39,437 nucleotides of DNA from Desulfobulbaceae bacterium (lineage in GTDB: Bacteria; Desulfobacterota; Desulfobulbia; Desulfobulbales; Desulfobulbaceae), in the NCBI GenBank assembly GCA_015484845.1, contig WFUT01000136.1:1-39437 (forward strand), read 5' to 3'. Positions 1-8,373 of this stretch are shown here, piece by piece. The position numbers were made by a program, and so were the translations under genes. Each line of letters begins with the position of its first letter. Within the stretch, counting starts at the first letter, position 1. The notes under the pieces are model-generated. The model did no database searches, was not told the DNA's origin, and saw only the letters and a program-made list of their open reading frames with translations.

Positions 1-1466
1 GCGGCCGCGATCGTCGTCACGATCTCGTTCACCTCTTCGATCACCCGGGTGATCTCCCCGATCTCGGTCACCGTGGCCGACGTGGATCCCTGGATCCCCT
101 CGACCCGCTCCCGGATCTCGCCGGTGGCGGCCGCGGTCTGCCGGGCCAGCTCCTTGATCTCGTTGGCCACCACCGCGAATCCCTTGCCCGCTTCGCCGGC
201 CCGGGCCGCCTCGATGGTGGCGTTTAAGGCCAGCAGGTTGGTCTGTTCCGAGATCTTGGTGATCACCTCGGTCACCTTGCTGATGTCATGGGCGGCAGCG
301 CCCAGGGCGTCCACCTTGCCCGAGGCGTTCTGGGAGAGCTGCACGGCATTGCCCGTGATCTGGCGGGCGTTTTCCGTCTGCCTGGCGATCTGCTGCACGG
401 TACTGGTCATCTCCTCGGTGGCCGTGGCCACGATGTTGACATTGGTGGCTGCCTGTTCGCTGGCCGCGGCCACGGTGTTCATGTTGGCGGACATCTCCTC
501 GGTGGCCGCGGCCACGGTGGATGAACGCTCCGACGCCTCGGTGGCCGCGTCGGTGAGCTCGCCCGAGATGCCGGTCAGGGCGTCCGCGTTGTCATTGATC
601 TCCCGGGTCTCGCCGTTGATATCACTGATCAGGGTGCCGATCTTGTCCACCATGGAGTTGAGGGCCGCCGCCATCCGGCCCACCTCGTCTTTCTGGCTGA
701 TGGGCAGGGTATGGGTGAAGTCGCCCTCGGCGAGCTGGGCGGCAAAGAGGGTGACCTGGTTGATCTGGCGGCTGAGGAAACGGGCAAAGAGAAAACTGAA
801 GATCGTGCCGGCAAGCAGGGCCACGAGGGTCAGCAGGACCACGTTACGCTTGATGGAGGCGGCCAGCTCTGCCTGCCGCCTGTTTTCCTTCTCGCTCAGA
901 TCCTTGGCCATGGCCACGGCCTCGTGCATGAGGGCGCGCACCTCCTTGAGGGCGGGACGGGTCTCGGTCCGGAAGACCCGCAACATGGCCGGACCGGCCG
1001 CCACCTTGTCACCGTGGTGCTCCTCCAGGATCTTCTCGATGGTGATGGCCGAGCGGTGCAGCCGTGCGTGCGGGGCCTTCATCTTCTCCAGCAGGGCGAG
1101 GATCGCCGGCGCCCTGTCCCGCAGGAGTTCCTCTGTCGCCGGATCATAGAGCCACTTGCCCAGGGCGCACAGGTGGTCGTTGGTCTGTACGCTGAGGCGC
1201 TGGCCGCCCATGCCGGCGGCACCGGCAGGAGAAGCCCCCTCTGATTCCAGCAGAAAGCGCATCACCGCGTTGGCCCACTGCAGGTGGTCCACCTCCCTGG
1301 CGGTGATATTGATACCCAGGTCATCGAGATAATGCGCGTTCTTGCTCTCGTCCACCTGCTGCTGCATGCCGCGGATGGCCATGCCGCCCACCGCGACCAG
1401 CAGCAGGAGGACAAGGGCGAAGATGAGGCCGAGTTTGGTGCCAATGGACAGGTCTTTGAATTTCAT
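1..1466 (-). CDS. Methyl-accepting chemotaxis protein with periplasmic CZB-like domain (3' end cut off by window)
   Basis: Transmembrane chemoreceptor that would signal to CheA/CheW. About 488 codons are visible and the C-terminus lies outside the window. A first membrane segment lies near residues 12-30. The following periplasmic part carries His in DHLQW, then Cys100 in [10 protein letters not shown], then two His in PHARLH. That is the His/Cys pattern of the CZB zinc-binding domain. A second membrane segment, a HAMP region (QINQV...DEVGRM) and a signalling coiled coil follow, including the highly conserved hairpin tip ([19 protein letters not shown]). The ATG at 1466 is preceded by a strong AAGGAGG ribosome site. 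CZB domains in other receptors bind zinc and sense zinc or oxidants; the ligand here is not known. The gene stands alone, with no che genes in view. Confidence 0.93.
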   Translation of the reverse strand, partial: MKFKDLSIGTKLGLIFALVLLLLVAVGGMAIRGMQQQVDESKNAHYLDDLGINITAREVDHLQWANAVMRFLLESEGASPAGAAGMGGQRLSVQTNDHLCALGKWLYDPATEELLRDRAPAILALLEKMKAPHARLHRSAITIEKILEEHHGDKVAAGPAMLRVFRTETRPALKEVRALMHEAVAMAKDLSEKENRRQAELAASIKRNVVLLTLVALLAGTIFSFLFARFLSRQINQVTLFAAQLAEGDFTHTLPISQKDEVGRMAAALNSMVDKIGTLISDINGETREINDNADALTGISGELTDAATEASERSSTVAAATEEMSANMNTVAAASEQAATNVNIVATATEEMTSTVQQIARQTENARQITGNAVQLSQNASGKVDALGAAAHDISKVTEVITKISEQTNLLALNATIEAARAGEAGKGFAVVANEIKELARQTAAATGEIRERVEGIQGSTSATVTEIGEITRVIEEVNEIVTTIAA

Positions 1467-1983
1467 CGTTCCTCCTTTGCGTCCCGCCGGTGCCCGGCCG
1501 TGCGCGGGGCAGGATTGCGTCCTGGCCAGCCGGGCCCCTGGGGTCGCCTTCTGATTCCGTTATTCCGGAACTTTTCCCGGCAAGGAAGTGGTTTCGGAAT
1601 TCGGCACTCCATGATGCAGTAACAGTTCCTATTTCAATTTCATGGTACCACGGGATACGAAAATCAAAAAATTTTTTTTCGCGTCAATGTCATTTTTTTC
1701 TTGTGCCGCAAGGAAAAACAGCGGCTGTGGTAGTTGTGTATAGATGGTATCTACTTGGATTCAAAAAGAAGAATCTTTTCTTGTCAGGAAATATTATGAA
1801 GAAGGGGTGGGGGGAAAGTCCTGGCCCAAGGGCGGTCATGGCCACGATAATTGCTGCTGATGGGTCAAAATGGTTCCCTGGAAGCACCACGCTGTTACAT
1901 TATGGCGACAGGGAGGGGGTGTGGCCATGGGCAGGTTTCGATAATGGTAATAACCGGGAAGGGATTTTTTCTGCCAGTAATCA

Positions 1984-2011
1984 TTGACAGATTGGAAAAA
2001 TTAGTTATTGT
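1984..2011 (+). promoter_or_regulatory. Putative sigma-70 promoter of rubredoxin
   Basis: TTGACA (1984-1989) is followed after 16 bases by TATTGT (2006-2011), in an AT-rich stretch about 100 bases before the rubredoxin start. The -35 is a perfect match and the -10 matches 4 of 6 bases. Transcription would begin near 2018. Confidence 0.5.
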
Positions 2012-2019
2012 TAATGGAA

Positions 2020-2036
2020 CCGTTTATCATAAACGG
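2020..2036. promoter_or_regulatory. 17-base palindrome, candidate operator
   Basis: CCGTTTA-TCA-TAAACGG has perfect 7-base arms. It lies just after the expected transcription start of the putative rubredoxin promoter, a position where a repressor would block initiation. It could also form a small 5' hairpin in the mRNA. No regulator family is recognised from the motif. Confidence 0.4.
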
Positions 2037-2110
2037 CAGCCGAGGAACAGCAATCAGGTCGGTCCGGGCCCGGATCGGCGAACAATACCGGAACTTTGCG
2101 GAGGACAGTT

Positions 2111-2272
2111 ATGCAGAAATGGGAATGCCCCTGCGGCTACATCTATGATCCAGAGGAAGGCGATTACGAACACGGCATAGACCCGGGAACCCCTTTCGAG
2201 GATCTCCCCGACGACTGGGTCTGCCCGAAATGCGGAGCAGCCAAGGAGGATTTCTGGAAGTACGATGAGTAG
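2111..2272 (+). CDS. rub: Rubredoxin
   Basis: Small cytoplasmic one-iron electron carrier, 53 residues, the usual rubredoxin length. The two iron-binding loops are visible: [13 protein letters not shown] near the N-terminus and VCPKCGAAK near the C-terminus. The four cysteines are in CxxCGY and CPxCGA arrangements. The linker containing [14 protein letters not shown] is typical of the family. ATG at 2111 follows a good GCGGAGGA ribosome site. It is a single gene with its own putative promoter and a terminator at 2311-2342. In anaerobes rubredoxins commonly feed superoxide reductase or rubredoxin:oxygen oxidoreductase; no such partner is adjacent. Confidence 0.97.
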   Translation: MQKWECPCGYIYDPEEGDYEHGIDPGTPFEDLPDDWVCPKCGAAKEDFWKYDE

Positions 2273-2310
2273 GCACGGGTTCCGCCGGCCGGCGGAACCC
2301 CGATGACGGC

Positions 2311-2342
2311 GCCGGGACAGGTTATCCTGTTCCGGCTTTTTT
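2311..2342 (+). terminator. Intrinsic terminator of rubredoxin, overlapping the end of uup
   Basis: GCCGGGACAGG (2311-2321) pairs with CCTGTTCCGGC (2326-2336), leaving a TTAT loop, and is followed by six T. The loop contains the stop codon of the convergent uup gene (2322-2324 on the other strand). A separate 24-base perfect palindrome lies just before it at 2277-2300. Confidence 0.8.
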
Positions 2343-4160
2343 CTGCTCCAGCTCCTGCCACCGCTCGTAGAGTTTTTCGATTTCCTGTTCCAGGACCTGG
2401 CTCTGTTGCCAGCATTCCTGTAACGTGTCCGCGTCCGCCTGGATCCCGGGATCCTGCATGCGGCGCAGCAGCTCCTTATGTTCCTGTTCCCTGGCCAGGA
2501 TGGTCTCCTCCATCCGGTCATATTCCCGCTGGTCCAGGTAGGAGAGCCGACCCTGCCGGGGTTTTTTCTCTTTTTTTCGCCTTTTTCGGTCCCTGCCCCC
2601 TGCCCGGGGCTCTTCCTGTTCCCTCAACGCGGCCAGCCACTGCCCATGGTCGGCAAAGTACTGTACCCCGCCCCGGCCGTCGAAGCCCAGGACCCGGTCG
2701 CAGAGACGCTCGAGCAGGAAGCGGTCATGGGTCACCAGGACCAGGGCGCCGGCAAACTCGCGCAGGCTCTCCTCCAGCACGTCCAGCGAGGCAATGTCAA
2801 GATCGTTGGTGGGTTCGTCAAGAAGCAGGATATCGGCGGGCTGCAGCATGAGGCGGGCGATGAGGATCCGGGCCTGCTCGCCGCCGGACAGCCTGCTGAC
2901 CGGGGTCTCGAGCTGGTCGTTGCGGAAGAGAAAGCGGCCGGCCCACGCGGCCACGTGCACGCTCCGGCCCTGGTAGACCACCGAGTCGCCGTCCGGGGCC
3001 AGGGCCCGGCGCAGGGTCAGGGACTGGTCCAGCTGTTCCCGTTTCTGGTCAAAGCTGACGATGCGCACGCCCTCGGCCAGGACGATGCTGCCACTGTCGG
3101 GCCGGGGACCGTCCGGCAGCGCGGCCCCGGCCAGGATGGCCATCAGGGTCGACTTGCCGCAGCCATTGCGGCCCAGCAGGCCCAGCCTGGTGCCGGGCGA
3201 AAGCACCATGTCCAGGTCCCGGAACAGGACACGGCCGCCAAAGGCCTTGCCCAGGCCGGTTGCGGTGAGCAGCTTTTTTGTTTTCCTGCCCGTGCCATCG
3301 AAGCCGATGCCCACCCGGCCCTCGCTGCGATTGCGCGCACGCACATCAGAGAGTTCCTCCTGCAGCCGGTGTGCCTCGTCGATGCGGTAGCGTGCCTTGG
3401 TGGCCCTCGCCTTCGGTCCCCGGCGCAGCCATTCGGTCTCGCGACGGACCTTGTTGGCCAGCCGCTCTTCCATGTCCTGTTGCCGGGCCAGGAACTGGGC
3501 GCGCTTTTCAAGGAAGTCCGAGTAGTTGCCCCGGACCTGGAAGGAGCCGCCGGGATAGAGGCGGGACAGTTCCACCACCCTGTTGACCGTGTTTTCCAGG
3601 AACCGCCGGTCATGGCTCACCAGCAGGAAGGCGGACGGGCTCTCGGGCAGGTTGGCGGCAAGGAACCTCTCCAGCCACAGGATGCCCTCGATATCCAGGT
3701 GGTTGGTCGGCTCGTCCATGACCAGGATGTCGGGACGCGTCACCAGGGCCCGGCAGATGGCGAGCCGCTTGCGCCAGCCGCCGGAAAGCAGGCGTACCGG
3801 GCCCCCGGTCTCCGGAAACTCGGCCCGGCTCAGGATGGCGTGCACCCGCTGGTAGCGTTCCGCCTCGTCCAGGTCCTGGTCCTGCAGGGCCAGGACCAGG
3901 TTGTCAACAGCGTTCTTTTCCTCGGCAAAGGTGTCGCTCTGGGCCAGGTAGCTGATGCGGGCGTGACGCCGCAGGATGACCCTGCCCCTGTCGGCCGTTT
4001 CGAGGTCGCAGAGGATCCTGAGCAGGGTGGATTTGCCCGACCCGTTGGGACCGATGAGACCTACCCGGTCACCGGGTTCCAGGACCAGGTCGATGCCGTC
4101 GAACAGTTGCTGGCCGCCGAAACTCTTGCCCAGCTCCTGGCAGCTTAACAGGGAGGCCAT
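2322..4160 (-). CDS. uup: ABC-F family ATPase, Uup type
   Basis: Soluble tandem-ATPase protein of 612 residues without membrane segments; ABC-F proteins act on the ribosome rather than in transport. The first cassette has Walker A GPNGSGKST (37-45), signature LSGGWRKR and Walker B LVMDEPTNHLD. The second has GRNGCGKST, LSGGEQAR and LLLDEPTNDLD. A C-terminal basic stretch and coiled coil (REYDRMEETILAREQEHKEL... to ...WQELEQKK) is the hallmark of the Uup subgroup, in which it binds DNA or ribosome. The gene lies 57 bases after pheA on the same strand and is probably co-transcribed with it. Confidence 0.93.
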   Translation of the reverse strand: MASLLSCQELGKSFGGQQLFDGIDLVLEPGDRVGLIGPNGSGKSTLLRILCDLETADRGRVILRRHARISYLAQSDTFAEEKNAVDNLVLALQDQDLDEAERYQRVHAILSRAEFPETGGPVRLLSGGWRKRLAICRALVTRPDILVMDEPTNHLDIEGILWLERFLAANLPESPSAFLLVSHDRRFLENTVNRVVELSRLYPGGSFQVRGNYSDFLEKRAQFLARQQDMEERLANKVRRETEWLRRGPKARATKARYRIDEAHRLQEELSDVRARNRSEGRVGIGFDGTGRKTKKLLTATGLGKAFGGRVLFRDLDMVLSPGTRLGLLGRNGCGKSTLMAILAGAALPDGPRPDSGSIVLAEGVRIVSFDQKREQLDQSLTLRRALAPDGDSVVYQGRSVHVAAWAGRFLFRNDQLETPVSRLSGGEQARILIARLMLQPADILLLDEPTNDLDIASLDVLEESLREFAGALVLVTHDRFLLERLCDRVLGFDGRGGVQYFADHGQWLAALREQEEPRAGGRDRKRRKKEKKPRQGRLSYLDQREYDRMEETILAREQEHKELLRRMQDPGIQADADTLQECWQQSQVLEQEIEKLYERWQELEQKKAGTG

Positions 4161-4217
4161 TGTCCTGCCTCCGGTAGTGGCCGGGTCTGTACTGCAGTCC
4201 GGGGGAGCCGGCCGCCA

Positions 4218-5321
4218 TCAGGTGCCATTGTTCAGGTCGATGTTGTCGGCGCGGGGGTAGGAACCGAGCCACTCGTAATAGGCGCAGATCTGCCTGAGGA
4301 TGTCGCATCCCTCCCGGATGATCGGGTCGTCGATGTGGCCGGCGATATCGAGGAAGAAGAGGTACTTCCACTGTTTGCCCTTGATGGGGCGCGACTCGAT
4401 CTTGGTCAGGTCGATGTTGCGGGTGGCCAGCACGGTGAGGACCTCGTTGAGGGCACCGGGCCGGTTGACCAGCAGGCCGAGGAGCAGCGAGGTCTTGTCG
4501 GCGCCGCACCGGTCCGGGGACTGGTTGCCGATGACCAGGAAGCGGGTGGTGTTGCCCTGGTAGTCCTCGATGCCCTTGACCACCACCTGCAGTTCGTAGG
4601 TCTTGATGGCCAGCGAACTGGCAATGGCGCCGATATTGGGGTTGTTGGCCGCCATCTGTGCCGCCGCGCCCGTGGAAAAGACCTGCAGGGTGGGGATATC
4701 GGGCAGGTTCTTTTTCAGCCACTCCCGGCACTGGGCCAGGGGCTGGGCATGGGAGGCCACGGTCTGGATATCCTTTATGTCGCCGGAACGGCAGACCAGG
4801 TTGTGGGAGATGGCAAGCTGCAGCTCACCGCAGATCTTGACATTGTACTTCATGAACGAGTCCAGGGTCGAGAAGACCGCGCCCTCGATGGAGTTCTCCA
4901 CCGGCACGATGCCATACTCGACCCGGCCCTTTTCCACCTCGTTGAAGACCTCGTCGATGGAGTCCATGGCCTTGTACTGGGCCGACTGGCCAAAGTACTT
5001 GACACCGGCCAGGTGGGTGAAGGTGGCCTCGGGTCCCAGGTAGGCCACGGCCGTCTTTTTCTGCGACAACCGGCAGGTGGTAATGATCTCGTGGAATATG
5101 GAGCGCAACGCCTTGTCCGGAAAGACGCCCTGGTTGTTCTTGAGCAGGCGCTCGTAGATCTCGCGCTCGCGGCGGGGGTCCCACTTGGCCCGGTTGGTCT
5201 CCGACTTCAGGCGGCCGATGGTCTTGGCGCACTCGAGACGTTCCTTGAGCAGGTCCAGGATCGTGTCGTCGATGGTGTCGATGCGTTTACGCACCTCGGG
5301 GATGCTCGGTTTTTCGTCCAT
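4218..5321 (-). CDS. pheA: Bifunctional chorismate mutase / prephenate dehydratase (P-protein)
   Basis: Makes phenylpyruvate from chorismate via prephenate for phenylalanine synthesis. It has 367 residues from the ATG at 5321. An upstream in-frame TTG at 5378 would add 19 residues with no family match, so I rejected it. Residues ~1-90 are an AroQ-type chorismate mutase (RKRIDTIDDTILDLLKERL... and RREREIYERLL). Residues ~95-280 are the dehydratase (AYLGPEATFTH, VPVENSIEGAV, and the TRF motif in GNTTRFLVIG). The tail is an ACT domain with the ESRP motif for phenylalanine feedback. The 5' region carries a weak attenuator-like hairpin but no phenylalanine-rich leader peptide is evident. Confidence 0.96.
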   Translation of the reverse strand: MDEKPSIPEVRKRIDTIDDTILDLLKERLECAKTIGRLKSETNRAKWDPRREREIYERLLKNNQGVFPDKALRSIFHEIITTCRLSQKKTAVAYLGPEATFTHLAGVKYFGQSAQYKAMDSIDEVFNEVEKGRVEYGIVPVENSIEGAVFSTLDSFMKYNVKICGELQLAISHNLVCRSGDIKDIQTVASHAQPLAQCREWLKKNLPDIPTLQVFSTGAAAQMAANNPNIGAIASSLAIKTYELQVVVKGIEDYQGNTTRFLVIGNQSPDRCGADKTSLLLGLLVNRPGALNEVLTVLATRNIDLTKIESRPIKGKQWKYLFFLDIAGHIDDPIIREGCDILRQICAYYEWLGSYPRADNIDLNNGT

Positions 5322-5823
5322 GCCGATGTTTCCGGTATGAGGAGGGGCGCCGCGTCCACCTGGATGACAGGGCGGCAACCCCTGGGATTATTGTTTCGGC
5401 CAAACCCTATAGCATCAGCGGGATGTTGCAAAGAAAAAATTGCCCTGCCGCAGGGAAAATCACCTGGCGCGGGCCGGGGTGCATCCCACCGCCGTCTGCG
5501 TTGCTGTCGAAAAAATATTCCCGGCCCTGGGGAGTTGAATTTTCTAAATTGTCCGAGAATACGGCCCGTTGTCCACGCAGCAGCCGCAGCAGCGCCTGGC
5601 AGGGACCGAAAATGGGTTGCGCTTGCCCCGGTTTTCCGTAATATACGGGCCTGGGCGAACAGCCTGCGGGACCGGCAGACGTGGATTCGATGCTCCCCTC
5701 GCGGGTTACGGCCACGCAGGTTCAACCAACCGCATGTGCCATGTGGTGGTCGCTGGGTCGCCGATTTCTCCCCCTCCCCCGGGCGGTACCGGAAAACATC
5801 TATTCATCTGTTGGGAAGAGACC
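5322..5823. other. 502-base divergent region between pheA and DUF39 gene
   Basis: Non-coding between divergent genes. On the minus strand CCCTG-CGG-CAGGG (5443-5455) is followed by CAATTTTTTC, a weak terminator or attenuator about 110 bases before pheA. On the plus strand a candidate promoter lies near 5617-5644. The ~170-base stretch from there to the DUF39 start contains a hairpin at 5729-5747. No known riboswitch consensus was recognised. Confidence 0.5.
5617..5644 (+). promoter_or_regulatory. Candidate promoter for the DUF39-larE pair
   Basis: TTGCGC (5617-5622), a 16-base spacer, then TAATAT (5639-5644). Each box is an imperfect match. A small CCGTA-ATA-TACGG inverted repeat (5636-5648) overlaps the -10 box. 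If correct, the transcript has a leader of about 170 bases. Confidence 0.35.
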
Positions 5824-7017
5824 ATGAGCGAACACCAGGTAAACAAGACCTATGCCGAGATCAATGCCCGCATCAAGGCGGGTGAGGCCGTTGTCGTCAC
5901 CGCCGAGGAGATGGTCGATATCGTGCGCCGGGAGGGACCGGTGGGGGCGGCGAAGAAGGTGGACGTGGTCACCACCGGCACCTTTTCCACCATGTGTTCG
6001 TCCGGCGCCTTCTTCAATTTCGGCCAGACAACGCCGACCATCAAGGCGGCCAGGGTCTGGATCAACAAGGTACCGGCCTATGCCGGCCTTGCTGCCATTG
6101 ACATCTACCTGGGCGCCACCGAGCCGGCCGAGGACGATCCCCTCAACAAGGTCTATCCCGGCGAGTTCCGCTACGGCGGAGGTCACATCATCGAGGACCT
6201 GGTGGCGGGCAAAAAGGTCTTTCTCGAGGCCAAGGCCTATGCCACCGACTGCTATGCCAACACCAAGTGCAAGAAGGAACTGACCCTTGCCGACATGCCC
6301 CATGCGCTGCTCTGCAACCCGCGCAACGGCTACCAGAACTATAACTGCGCCGTCAACCTGTCCGACAGGACCGTCTATACCTACATGGGCATGCTCAAGC
6401 CCGGTTGCCGCAACGCCAACTACTGCAGCGCCGGCGAGCTGAGCCCCCTGCTCAACGATCCCCTCTACCGCACCATCGGCGTGGGCACCCGGATCTTCCT
6501 CGGCGGCGGAGTGGGTTATGTCACCTGGCATGGCACCCAGCACAACCCGGGCGTTCCCAGGGGGGACAACGGCGTCCCCCGCCGGCCCGCCGGCACCATG
6601 ATGGTCCAGGGCGACCTGAAACAGATGTCCGCCGACTGGCTGCGCGGGGTCAGTATCCAGGGCTATGGCTGTTCCCTGGCCGTGGGCCTCGGCGTGCCCA
6701 TCCCCATCCTCAACGAGGAGATGGCACGGTTCACCGGCGTCTCCGATGCGGAGATCTTCACCCAGGTCGTGGACTACGGCCATGACTATACCAACGGCAT
6801 CCAGCGCAACTATGGCGAGGTGAGCTATGCCCAGCTCAAGAGCGGCATGATCGAGGTGGCCGGTAAAAAGGTACCCACCGCGCCCCTGTCGTCGGTGGTC
6901 AAGGCGCGGGAGATCGCCGAGATCCTCAGGCACTGGATCCTGGATCGCGGTTTCCAGCTCACAGAGCCGGTGGCGAACTTTCCCACGGTGGACTTCTCCT
7001 TTGATGTTGCCGAGTAA
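5824..7017 (+). CDS. DUF39 homocysteine biosynthesis protein (aspartate semialdehyde sulfurtransferase family)
   Basis: 397 residues from the ATG at 5824, preceded by GGAAGAG. The family was shown in methanogens to take part in converting aspartate semialdehyde to homocysteine with sulfide-derived sulfur, and many sulfate reducers carry it. Recognisable blocks are TGTFSTMCSSGAFFNFGQT (with Cys58), AYATDCYANTKCKKE (Cys143, Cys149), GLGVPIPILNEEMA and GIQRNYGEVSYAQLKSG. Conserved cysteines are expected to carry a persulfide. It ends after the DUF39 core and lacks the CBS pair of archaeal versions. The NIL-ferredoxin partner known from methanogens is not adjacent; instead a LarE-type protein starts 29 bases downstream. 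The reaction in this organism is inferred. Confidence 0.9.
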   Translation: MSEHQVNKTYAEINARIKAGEAVVVTAEEMVDIVRREGPVGAAKKVDVVTTGTFSTMCSSGAFFNFGQTTPTIKAARVWINKVPAYAGLAAIDIYLGATEPAEDDPLNKVYPGEFRYGGGHIIEDLVAGKKVFLEAKAYATDCYANTKCKKELTLADMPHALLCNPRNGYQNYNCAVNLSDRTVYTYMGMLKPGCRNANYCSAGELSPLLNDPLYRTIGVGTRIFLGGGVGYVTWHGTQHNPGVPRGDNGVPRRPAGTMMVQGDLKQMSADWLRGVSIQGYGCSLAVGLGVPIPILNEEMARFTGVSDAEIFTQVVDYGHDYTNGIQRNYGEVSYAQLKSGMIEVAGKKVPTAPLSSVVKAREIAEILRHWILDRGFQLTEPVANFPTVDFSFDVAE

Positions 7018-7046
7018 GCGGCCGCCGGGGACGGAAGCGGAGAGCC

Positions 7047-7847
7047 ATGCGCCTTGAAGACAAGGTCCGGCGGCTGCAGGAGATCCTGCTCGATTGCTCG
7101 CGGGTGGCCGTGGCCTATTCCGGCGGCGTTGATTCGTCGCTGCTCCTGAAGACCGCCCTCGATACCCTGGGTGCGGGCAATGTCCTGCCGCTCTTTGCCA
7201 GTTCCCTGCTGGTGACGCCGGCCGACCGCGAACGGGCGCTCTCCTGGCCCCGGCGGCATGGCTACGGCAGGGGGGTGGTGGTTGAGGCCGTTGATCTCTA
7301 TCCGCTCTCGTGGAAGGAATTTGTCCGCAACCCGCCGGAACGCTGCTATCTCTGCAAGTTCCGGGTCTATTCCCAGTTCATCGCCATCATGGAGAAGCGG
7401 GGTATCCGGGTGCTCATGGACGGAACCAACACCGATGACCTCAAGGACCGCCGGCCGGGCCTGCGCGCGATCCATGAACTGGGGGTCCGCACGCCGCTGG
7501 TCGAGGCCGGGCTGTGCAAGGATGATGTCCGGGCCAGGAGCAGGGAGCTTGGTCTCGATACCTGGCAGCAGCCTTCCTCCTCCTGCCTGGCAACCCGCCT
7601 GCCGCACGGCATGGCGGTGACCGAGGAGCGGCTGCAGCAGGTGGCCCGGCGGGAGCAGGGCCTGGCCCGGCTTGGCTTTGCCGGCTGCCGGGTGCGGCTG
7701 GACCGCGAGGACGAGGGCACGGCCTATGTCCAGGTCCGGCAGGAGGACCTGGAGCGCTTCCTGGACCAGGGGATGCGCATGGCCGTGGCGAGGCTGCTGG
7801 GAAAGGAGGGCGTAACCAGGGTCTACCTGGACCTTGCCGGACGCTGA
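7047..7847 (+). CDS. larE: ATP-dependent sulfurtransferase LarE family, three-cysteine type
   Basis: 266 residues, a PP-loop enzyme that adenylates a substrate and transfers sulfur. The PP-loop SGGVDSS is at 25-31. RCYLCK gives Cys100 and Cys103, and PSSSCLATRLPHG gives Cys180, which aligns with the sulfur-donor cysteine of Lactobacillus LarE. Having all three cysteines is the pattern reported for LarE proteins that hold an iron-sulfur cluster and use external sulfide, rather than sacrificing their own cysteine. No larB, larC or larA is nearby, so a role in nickel-pincer cofactor synthesis is not supported by context. Its closeness to the DUF39 gene suggests a shared sulfur-transfer role, which is inference. 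Confidence 0.85.
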   Translation: MRLEDKVRRLQEILLDCSRVAVAYSGGVDSSLLLKTALDTLGAGNVLPLFASSLLVTPADRERALSWPRRHGYGRGVVVEAVDLYPLSWKEFVRNPPERCYLCKFRVYSQFIAIMEKRGIRVLMDGTNTDDLKDRRPGLRAIHELGVRTPLVEAGLCKDDVRARSRELGLDTWQQPSSSCLATRLPHGMAVTEERLQQVARREQGLARLGFAGCRVRLDREDEGTAYVQVRQEDLERFLDQGMRMAVARLLGKEGVTRVYLDLAGR

Positions 7848-7930
7848 GATCCTGCTGCCGTTTCATGTCCCGACAGATACCCTGATCGGCCGCAAACGGC
7901 CTGTATACGGAAGAAGAGGCTTTTTTTCCT

Positions 7931-7959
7931 TTGACAAAGCAGGTGTTTTTGATTTTAAT
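7931..7959 (+). promoter_or_regulatory. Strong sigma-70 promoter of the HU gene
   Basis: TTGACA (7931-7936), an exact 17-base spacer, then TTTAAT (7954-7959). This is the best promoter match I found in the window. It lies about 80 bases before the HU start in a short AT-rich segment that follows a T-run (7921-7927). Confidence 0.8.
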
Positions 7960-8039
7960 CCATTCGGATGAAGGAAGGAAGCAGATCAGGTGGGATCCTG
8001 GTTGGTTTGGCAAAGCCATATAACTATTGGGAGGGAAGA

Positions 8040-8312
8040 ATGAATAAAAAGGAGCTCGTTGAATCCATGGCAGGTGCGGCAGACATCAGTAAGGCCACTG
8101 CGGAAAAGGCACTCAATGGAATGCTGATGGCTGTGACCGAGGCCTTGACCAACGGCGACAAGGTCACCCTTGTGGGCTTTGGAACCTTTTCCACCGCCAA
8201 ACGTTCAGCCCGCAAGGCAAAGAACCCTCGCACCGGTGAGATGATCGAGATTCCCGCCAAGACCATTGCCAAATTCAAACCGGGTAGCAAGCTGGCAGAT
8301 GCGGTAAAGTAA
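8040..8312 (+). CDS. hup: HU-family DNA-binding protein
   Basis: 90-residue nucleoid protein that bends DNA as a dimer. The N-terminus MNKKELVESMAGAADISK and the core VTLVGFGTFSTAKRSARKAKNPRTGE are diagnostic. They include the GFGTF turn and the R-x-x-R-NP-x-T-G-E arm whose proline intercalates into DNA. The ATG at 8040 follows GGGAGGGAAG; an upstream in-frame start would add 24 unrelated residues. The gene has its own strong promoter and terminator and is monocistronic. Confidence 0.96.
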   Translation: MNKKELVESMAGAADISKATAEKALNGMLMAVTEALTNGDKVTLVGFGTFSTAKRSARKAKNPRTGEMIEIPAKTIAKFKPGSKLADAVK

Positions 8313-8339
8313 CAACGCCCGGCTGAAAATAGGTAAAAG

Positions 8340-8368
8340 ACAGCTGGCAGACCTGTCGGCTGTTTTTT
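8340..8368 (+). terminator. Intrinsic terminator of HU gene
   Basis: ACAGCTGGCAG (8340-8350) pairs with CTGTCGGCTGT (8353-8363), with two G-U pairs, and the T-run continues to 8368. Confidence 0.8.
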
Positions 8369-8373
8369 ATTTA

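Larger units (their letters stand above)
1467..2110. other. 644-base intergenic region between divergent MCP and rubredoxin
   Basis: This gap is clearly more AT-rich than the flanking genes. It holds the MCP ribosome site, a putative rubredoxin promoter and a 17-base palindrome. A 63-codon open frame (1796-1987) is present but has no good ribosome site and no recognisable family, so I do not call it a gene. I see no RNA gene in it. Confidence 0.6.

Noticed and set aside
1475-1485. GGGACGCAAAG on the minus strand before the MCP, resembling part of a c-di-GMP-I riboswitch
   Set aside because: The other conserved aptamer segments are absent upstream, and the word runs into the ribosome site by chance.
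1796-1987. 63-codon open frame upstream of rubredoxin
   Set aside because: Weak ribosome site, unusual composition with four Trp, no recognisable family, and it ends inside the rubredoxin -35 box.
5431-5460. Phenylalanine attenuator before pheA
   Set aside because: The stem is only about five bases and no leader peptide with a run of Phe codons is evident, so I record only a weak hairpin.
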